From Streptomyces sp. GS7 (GTDB taxonomy: Bacteria; Actinomycetota; Actinomycetes; Streptomycetales; Streptomycetaceae), in NCBI RefSeq assembly GCF_009834125.1, contig NZ_CP047146.1, positions 3,837,501-3,901,500 on the forward strand: a DNA stretch of 64,000 nt, given 5' to 3'. Shown in pieces: positions 59,331 through 64,000 of the stretch (its first letter is position 1; every line of letters starts with the position of its first letter). Below the pieces are notes generated by a model. The model had not been told where the DNA came from, did not search any database, and saw nothing but the letters and a program-made list of their open reading frames with translations. Position numbers and translations under genes: made by a program.

Positions 59331-60122
59331 ATGCGACCCAGCCGGGGTTCGGAGGCCGAGGTGGAGGAGCGCCGTCAGCTGGTTCTGCGCCAGGTGACGG
59401 ACGAGGGCGAGGTCCGGATCAGCGACCTCGCCGAGCGCCTCGGGGTGAGCCTGATGACCATGCACCGGGACCTGGACAACCTCCAGGAACGGCAGCTGCT
59501 GCGCAAACGGCGCGGGGTGGCGTCGGCCTTCCCCACCGTCACCGTGGAGAGCGCACTGCGCTTCCGCGAGCACTCCAACGTGGCGATCAAGGAGGCCATG
59601 GCCGAGGCGCTCGCCGACCAGGTCACCCCGGGCAGCACGGTGCTGGTCGACTGCGGCTCCACCCTCTTCCCGCTCGTCCGCCGCCTCCGCGAGGTGGAGG
59701 GGCTGCGGTTGATCACCAACTCGCTGCGCGTCGCGTACCTGCTGAACGGTTCGGACGTACAGGTGACGCTGCTGGGCGACCGCTACTACCCGGACTTCGA
59801 ATCCTGCGCGGGACCGGAGACACTCCGGCAGCTGGAACGCGTACGGGCCGACATCGCCTTCCTCACCGCCACCTCCATCAGCGAGGGGCGCCTGTTCCAC
59901 CCCATCCGCGAGTACGCCGACAACAAGGAGGCGTATGTGCGGACGGCCGAGCGTATCGTCCTCGCCGCGGATCACAGCAAGTTCGGCCGCACCGCGACCT
60001 ACGCGTACGGCGATGTGAGCGGCTACGACCTGCTGGTCACCGACGCCGCGGCTCCCGCCGACGAGGTGCGGAGCATCGCGGACCTCGGTGTGGAGGTGCG
60101 TACGGTCGACCTCCGCGAGTGA
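59331..60122 (+). CDS. DeoR/GlpR family transcriptional regulator
   Basis: A 263-residue regulator. The HTH is RRQLVLRQVTDEGEVRISDL then AERLGVSLMTMHRDLDNLQE with the DeoR signature helix. The sensor domain contains VLVDCGSTLFPLVRRL and LLGDRYYPDFESCAGPETLR and ends with AADHSKFGRTATYAYGDV (the DHSKFG signature that binds sugar phosphate). It is divergent from the polyol ABC operon, so it most likely represses it and is relieved by a phosphorylated substrate. The ATG at 59331 has GAGGGGG upstream. A classic terminator follows. Confidence 0.92.
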   Translation: MRPSRGSEAEVEERRQLVLRQVTDEGEVRISDLAERLGVSLMTMHRDLDNLQERQLLRKRRGVASAFPTVTVESALRFREHSNVAIKEAMAEALADQVTPGSTVLVDCGSTLFPLVRRLREVEGLRLITNSLRVAYLLNGSDVQVTLLGDRYYPDFESCAGPETLRQLERVRADIAFLTATSISEGRLFHPIREYADNKEAYVRTAERIVLAADHSKFGRTATYAYGDVSGYDLLVTDAAAPADEVRSIADLGVEVRTVDLRE

Positions 60123-60212
60123 GCCGCCCCGTTCACGGCCGACGCCGACACCGACGCTGTACCCACCGCCTGGCCAACTGCCTTCAGTGAGAAGGGGATC
60201 AGTCCCCTGCGC

Positions 60213-60246
60213 AAGCCCCCGCCCAACACCTGGGCGGGGGCTTTTC
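60213..60246 (+). terminator. Rho-independent terminator of the DeoR gene
   Basis: AAGCCCCCGCCCA, loop ACACC, TGGGCGGGGGCTT then TTT: a 13-bp perfect stem followed by a short T-run, typical of intrinsic terminators. Confidence 0.9.
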
Positions 60247-60664
60247 CGTGGTGAACAGCCGTTGCTGTGAGGGTAGTTGGAGCGCAGTCCGCGGAGGGTT
60301 CGAGGGCAGGGCGGCGATGCCGGTGCGGAACGGGAGTGCCGTCGTCCGGGCGCCTGCCCGATCGTCCCTGCGAAGCCGCCCGTCTGGCTGCACCGTCAGC
60401 CGTTATCAACGGCTCCCAACAGACCGACGATTCAGGCACCGTCGGAGAAGGTGATGACCGTGGACCAGGCGCTGCTTTCCACGCTGTCCGCACAACCAAC
60501 CCCCATGCCAGTCCTGACCAGCGGCGGCCCTGACGGGAGGCACCAGCCGCCCCGTTTCGGGCCGCGGCACCTGGCGCACACCCGCCGATCGCCCGGGCCC
60601 GTTCACCACCTTTCACCACGCACGCAGCAAGAGCTACCCGACTGGAACGGAGGTGGTCCCCAGC
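60247..60664. other. Promoter-leader region of the PKS gene
   Basis: About 420 bases with no supported gene. GGAGGTGG at 60649-60656 is the PKS ribosome site. The promoter is probably in this region, but I cannot define it. Confidence 0.45.
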
Positions 60665-63600
60665 ATGAACCACCCGCGAATCGCCGTCGTCGGCATCGCA
60701 TGCCGCTACCCGGACGCCGACTCCCCTGATGAGCTGTGGCAGAACGTCCTGGCCGGCCGCAGGGCCTTCCGCCGTCTGCCCGACGAGCGCATGCGCCTCG
60801 CCGACTACCATTCACCCGACCCGAAGGCTCCCGACCGGTTCTACTCTCCGAAGGCCGCGGTCATCGAGGGTTTCACCTTCGACCGGGTGAAACACCGCGT
60901 CCCCGGCAGCACCTACCGCTCCACCGACATGACGCACTGGCTGGCACTGGACACCGCGGACCGCGCCCTTGAGGACGCGGGATTCGCCGGCGGAAGCGGC
61001 CTTCCCCGGACGACCACGGGAGTCGTGATCGGCAACACCTTGGGAGGGGAGTTCTCCAGGGCGAATCTGATGCGGCTGCGTTGGCCCTACGTACGTCGCT
61101 GCGTCGGTGCCGCCCTGCGGGAGCGGGGTTGGGACGGCAACCTGATCGCGTCCTTTCTGACGGAGCTCGAAGAGCGTTACAAGAGCCCTTTTCCGCCGGT
61201 GGGCGAGGACACCCTCGCCGGAGGGTTGGCCAACACCATCGCGGGCCGGATCTGCAACCACTACGACGTGAACGGTGGCGGATTCACCGTCGACGGCGCC
61301 TGTTCCTCCTCCCTGCTGTCGGTGTCCGTGGCGTGCGATGCGCTGGCCGGCGGCCGGCTGGACGTCGCCATCGCCGGCGGAGTCGACCTGAGCATCGACC
61401 CGTTCGAGGTCATCGGCTTCGCCAAGACCGGTGCCCTCGCCACCGGAGAGATGCGGGTCTACGACCGGAACTCCAACGGCTTCTGGCCCGGCGAGGGCTG
61501 CGGCATGCTCGTGCTGATGCGCGACACCGACGCACTGGCCCAGAAGCGCTTCCGCTACGCCACCATCGCCGGCTGGGGCAGTTCGTCGGACGGCAAGGGG
61601 GGCATCACGCGCCCCGAGGCGAGCGGCCACCGGCTGGCGTTGGATCGCGCCTACGCGAGAGCCGGGTTCGGTATCGACTCCGTCTCCTACCTTGAGGGCC
61701 ACGGCACCGGGACCGCCGTGGGCGATGCCACCGAGCTGCGGGCCTTCTCCGAGGCACGCCGCGCGGCCGACCCCGCGGCGCCGCCCGTGGCGATCAGCAC
61801 CGTGAAGGGCAACTTCGGGCACACCAAGTCGGCGGCAGGCGCGGCGGGTCTGATCAAGGCCGTCCTGGCGGTGCGCCATCAGGTCATCCCCCCGGCCACC
61901 AGTCACGTCCAGCCCCACCCCGAACTCACCGGTGAGCGGCCTGCGGTACGGGTGCCGGCCACCGCCGAGCCCTGGCCGCCACACGCTCCCATAAGAGCCG
62001 GCGTCTCCTCGATGGGCTTCGGCGGCATCAACGCCCACGTCGTCGTCGAACACGCCGACGGCCTGCGCAAGGCGAAGCTCGGCACGGTCACCCGAAGGCT
62101 GGAACGCTCCCGCCAGGACTGCGAGTTGCTCCTGCTCGATGCCGACAGCACGACCAAGTTGAGGGAACGGGCCAGGAAACTCGCCGGGTTCAGTGCGCGG
62201 CTGTCCTTCGCCGAACTGTCGGACCTTGCCGCCACCCTGCGTAACGAACTGACAGGCGGGCCGCTGCGGGCGGCGGTTGTCGCCGACTCGCCCGAACAGG
62301 CAGCCGAGCGCTTCCGCAGGCTGCTCACCCTGCTGGAAAGCGGCAGGAGTTCGGTGATCGACGACGACGGCGGCGTCTTCATCGGCGACGCCACCTCCCC
62401 GCCGCGGACCGCCTTCCTCTTCCCGGGGCAGGGCGCCGGGCGTCGCGGCAACGACGGAGCGCTACGTCGCCGCTTCGCGGACGTCGACGAGTTCTACCGC
62501 GCGAACCAGCCTCCCACCGCGGACGATCCGGTGGCGACGGCGGTTGCCCAGCCCCGCATCGTCACCTCGTGTGCGGCCGGCCTCCGGGTCCTCGACGCGC
62601 TCGGGATCGAGGCGGTCGGGGCCGTCGGCCACAGCCTGGGCGAACTCACGGCACTGCACTGGGCCGGTGCGATGAACGAGGGCGCCCTGCTCGACCTCGC
62701 CGCGGTACGGGGCCGCATCATGGCCGAGGCGAGCGACGGCGACGGAGCCATGGCGAGCATCGCGGCCGCCCCGGAACCGGTCGAAGCGCTGCTGGCCGGT
62801 GAGCCGGTGGTGATCGCCGGCTACAACAGTCCCACGCAGTCGGTGGTTTCCGGTCCGGCCGACGCCGTCCAGCGGGTGTGCGAACGCGCGGCGCTCCAGG
62901 GGCACAGTGCCACCCGGATCGCCGTGTCGCACGCGTTCCATTCCCAGGCCGTGGCCACGGCGGCCACGGCGTTCGGAACCCACCTCGCGGAGGTCGCGTT
63001 CACACCGCTGCGCCGCAGGATGGTGTCAACGGTCACCGGGGAGCCACTGGCCCCCGACGCCGACGTCCGGCGACTGCTGGTCCGCCAGGTGGTGAATCCC
63101 GTGCGGTTCAGCGAGGCGGTGGCCGCGCTCGCCTCCGACGTCGACCTGTTCCTTGAGGTCGGTCCGGGCCGGGTACTGCGGGGACTGGTCGGCGAGATCG
63201 CCCCGACCGTCCCCGTGCTGTCGTTGGAGACGGACAGCCCGTCGCTCTCCGGCCTCCTGCACGCCATCGGGGCGGCGTACGTCCTGGGCGCACCGGTGAG
63301 GTACGAGGCCTTGTTCGGCGACCGCTTCACCAGACCCCTTTCGCTGGACAAGGAGTTCACCTTTTTCACCAGCCCGTGCGAATCCGCTCCGGACGGCGTG
63401 TTCGGCACGGAGGAGACGGATGCCGAGCCGGCGTCCACTGTGGGGTCGGCGGAGAGTCCCGTCGGCGACGGGGAGGGGGAAGGGGCGTCAACCGGATCGA
63501 ACGGCCCGGCCGCAGACAGCCTTGAGGTGCTGAGGCAGCTCGCGGCCGACCGGGCCGAGTTGCCCCTCGTCGCCGTCACCCGGGACAGCAACCTGCTGGA

Positions 63601-64000
63601 CGAACTGCATCTGAGCTCCATCACCGTCGGCCAGATCGTGAACCAGGCATCCCAGCAACTCGGACTGCCCGCCCCGGTGGCCACGTCGGCCTTCGCCACC
63701 TCCACCCTCGCCGAACTCGCGGCAATGCTCGATGAGCTGGGCGGCAGCTCGCGGGAGGACGAGCCGGGGCGGCGGGTGGCCCAGGGCGTCGGGCCGTGGG
63801 TGCGCGCGTTCTGCGTGGACTTCGTGCCGGCGGAGGCCGGACAGGCCGCCGCGCCGGTGGGGTCCGGTGCGTGGCGGTTGTTCGCGCCCGACGGGCATCC
63901 GGTCGCCCGCGAGCTGCACGAGGCGCTGAACCGGGCAGGATGCGGAGGCGGTGTGGTGCTCTGCCTGCCGCAGGACTGCGACGAGGGGCACGTGGCCGTG
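60665..64000 (+). CDS. Enediyne-type iterative type I polyketide synthase (5' part)
   Basis: At least 1112 codons, open to the window end. The ketosynthase starts RIAVVGIACRYPDADSPDEL. Its catalytic Cys213 is in VDGACSSSLLS and its His residues are in EGHGTGTAVGD and GNFGHTKSAAG. The acyltransferase carries GHSLGELTALHW (Ser657) and AVSHAFHSQ. An ACP-like domain follows with LDELHLSSITVGQIVNQ (phosphopantetheine Ser about 985). This KS-AT-ACP order and the LHLSSITV motif are characteristic of enediyne PKSE and related iterative PKSs; KR, DH and PPTase domains would follow outside the window. The start has GGAGGTGG nine bases upstream. Heterocyst-glycolipid-type PKSs are the main alternative. 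Confidence 0.85.
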   Translation, partial: MNHPRIAVVGIACRYPDADSPDELWQNVLAGRRAFRRLPDERMRLADYHSPDPKAPDRFYSPKAAVIEGFTFDRVKHRVPGSTYRSTDMTHWLALDTADRALEDAGFAGGSGLPRTTTGVVIGNTLGGEFSRANLMRLRWPYVRRCVGAALRERGWDGNLIASFLTELEERYKSPFPPVGEDTLAGGLANTIAGRICNHYDVNGGGFTVDGACSSSLLSVSVACDALAGGRLDVAIAGGVDLSIDPFEVIGFAKTGALATGEMRVYDRNSNGFWPGEGCGMLVLMRDTDALAQKRFRYATIAGWGSSSDGKGGITRPEASGHRLALDRAYARAGFGIDSVSYLEGHGTGTAVGDATELRAFSEARRAADPAAPPVAISTVKGNFGHTKSAAGAAGLIKAVLAVRHQVIPPATSHVQPHPELTGERPAVRVPATAEPWPPHAPIRAGVSSMGFGGINAHVVVEHADGLRKAKLGTVTRRLERSRQDCELLLLDADSTTKLRERARKLAGFSARLSFAELSDLAATLRNELTGGPLRAAVVADSPEQAAERFRRLLTLLESGRSSVIDDDGGVFIGDATSPPRTAFLFPGQGAGRRGNDGALRRRFADVDEFYRANQPPTADDPVATAVAQPRIVTSCAAGLRVLDALGIEAVGAVGHSLGELTALHWAGAMNEGALLDLAAVRGRIMAEASDGDGAMASIAAAPEPVEALLAGEPVVIAGYNSPTQSVVSGPADAVQRVCERAALQGHSATRIAVSHAFHSQAVATAATAFGTHLAEVAFTPLRRRMVSTVTGEPLAPDADVRRLLVRQVVNPVRFSEAVAALASDVDLFLEVGPGRVLRGLVGEIAPTVPVLSLETDSPSLSGLLHAIGAAYVLGAPVRYEALFGDRFTRPLSLDKEFTFFTSPCESAPDGVFGTEETDAEPASTVGSAESPVGDGEGEGASTGSNGPAADSLEVLRQLAADRAELPLVAVTRDSNLLDELHLSSITVGQIVNQASQQLGLPAPVATSAFATSTLAELAAMLDELGGSSREDEPGRRVAQGVGPWVRAFCVDFVPAEAGQAAAPVGSGAWRLFAPDGHPVARELHEALNRAGCGGGVVLCLPQDCDEGHVAV

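Overview
The window is from a high-GC actinobacterium, almost certainly a Streptomyces. The evidence is the strong G/C third-position bias, GTG/TTG starts, SRAP, WYL and TioE-type regulators, a Ser/Thr kinase with an extracytoplasmic sensor domain, and the start of a large enediyne-type iterative PKS. I had no database access. Family names come from reading the translations and motifs.

Region 1 (about 1-25.9 kb) is a gene graveyard of the kind found on Streptomyces chromosome arms. A few intact genes remain: a secreted DPBB protein, a Gln-rich secreted protein, an MDR oxidoreductase, VOC, an alpha/beta hydrolase, a TetR/phytanoyl-dioxygenase pair, an SDR, SRAP, GNAT, LysE and a DinB/WYL pair. 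They lie among IS fragments (IS630 twice, IS4, ISL3, a serine recombinase) and broken genes. The broken genes include a BisC-type molybdoenzyme with one internal TAG, a frameshifted DUF4326 gene, truncated MaoC, FAD-monooxygenase and several hydrolase stubs. Several remnants are of conflict systems: a papain-fold toxin domain with an intact Imm35-like immunity gene, a SLATT 2TM protein, an AbiEii-like fragment and the membrane C-terminus of a STAND/NACHT NTPase. A tRNA-Trp(CCA)-like gene of unusual geometry lies at 2.15 kb.

Region 2 (25.9-50.9 kb) is mostly intact. It holds an MFS/LysR divergent pair around an operator-like palindrome, an exported adenosine deaminase, acylphosphatase, a CHMI-type tautomerase, DUF1877, an APC permease followed by a 62-bp perfect palindrome, and a Zn/Mn-type ABC operon (lipoprotein, ATPase, two permeases) behind a Zur-like box. 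Then come a Lys/Ala-rich coiled-coil/winged-helix protein, a single-chain transketolase, an unrecognised two-domain protein, a secreted helical-barrel-like protein, a frameshifted MBL hydrolase, VOC/AraC, a TioE-type MerR regulator and an erythromycin-esterase-family gene with a possible 29-codon upstream peptide.

Region 3 (51.2-60.2 kb) carries a transmembrane Ser/Thr kinase, a SorC-type regulator, an anti-sigma-like ATPase and a four-gene polyol/sugar ABC operon (binding lipoprotein, two permeases, MsmK/UgpC-type ATPase). A DeoR regulator is divergent from that operon and ends in a classic terminator. From 60,665 to the window edge runs the 5' part of an enediyne-type iterative PKS (KS-AT-ACP seen), so a biosynthetic cluster probably continues to the right.
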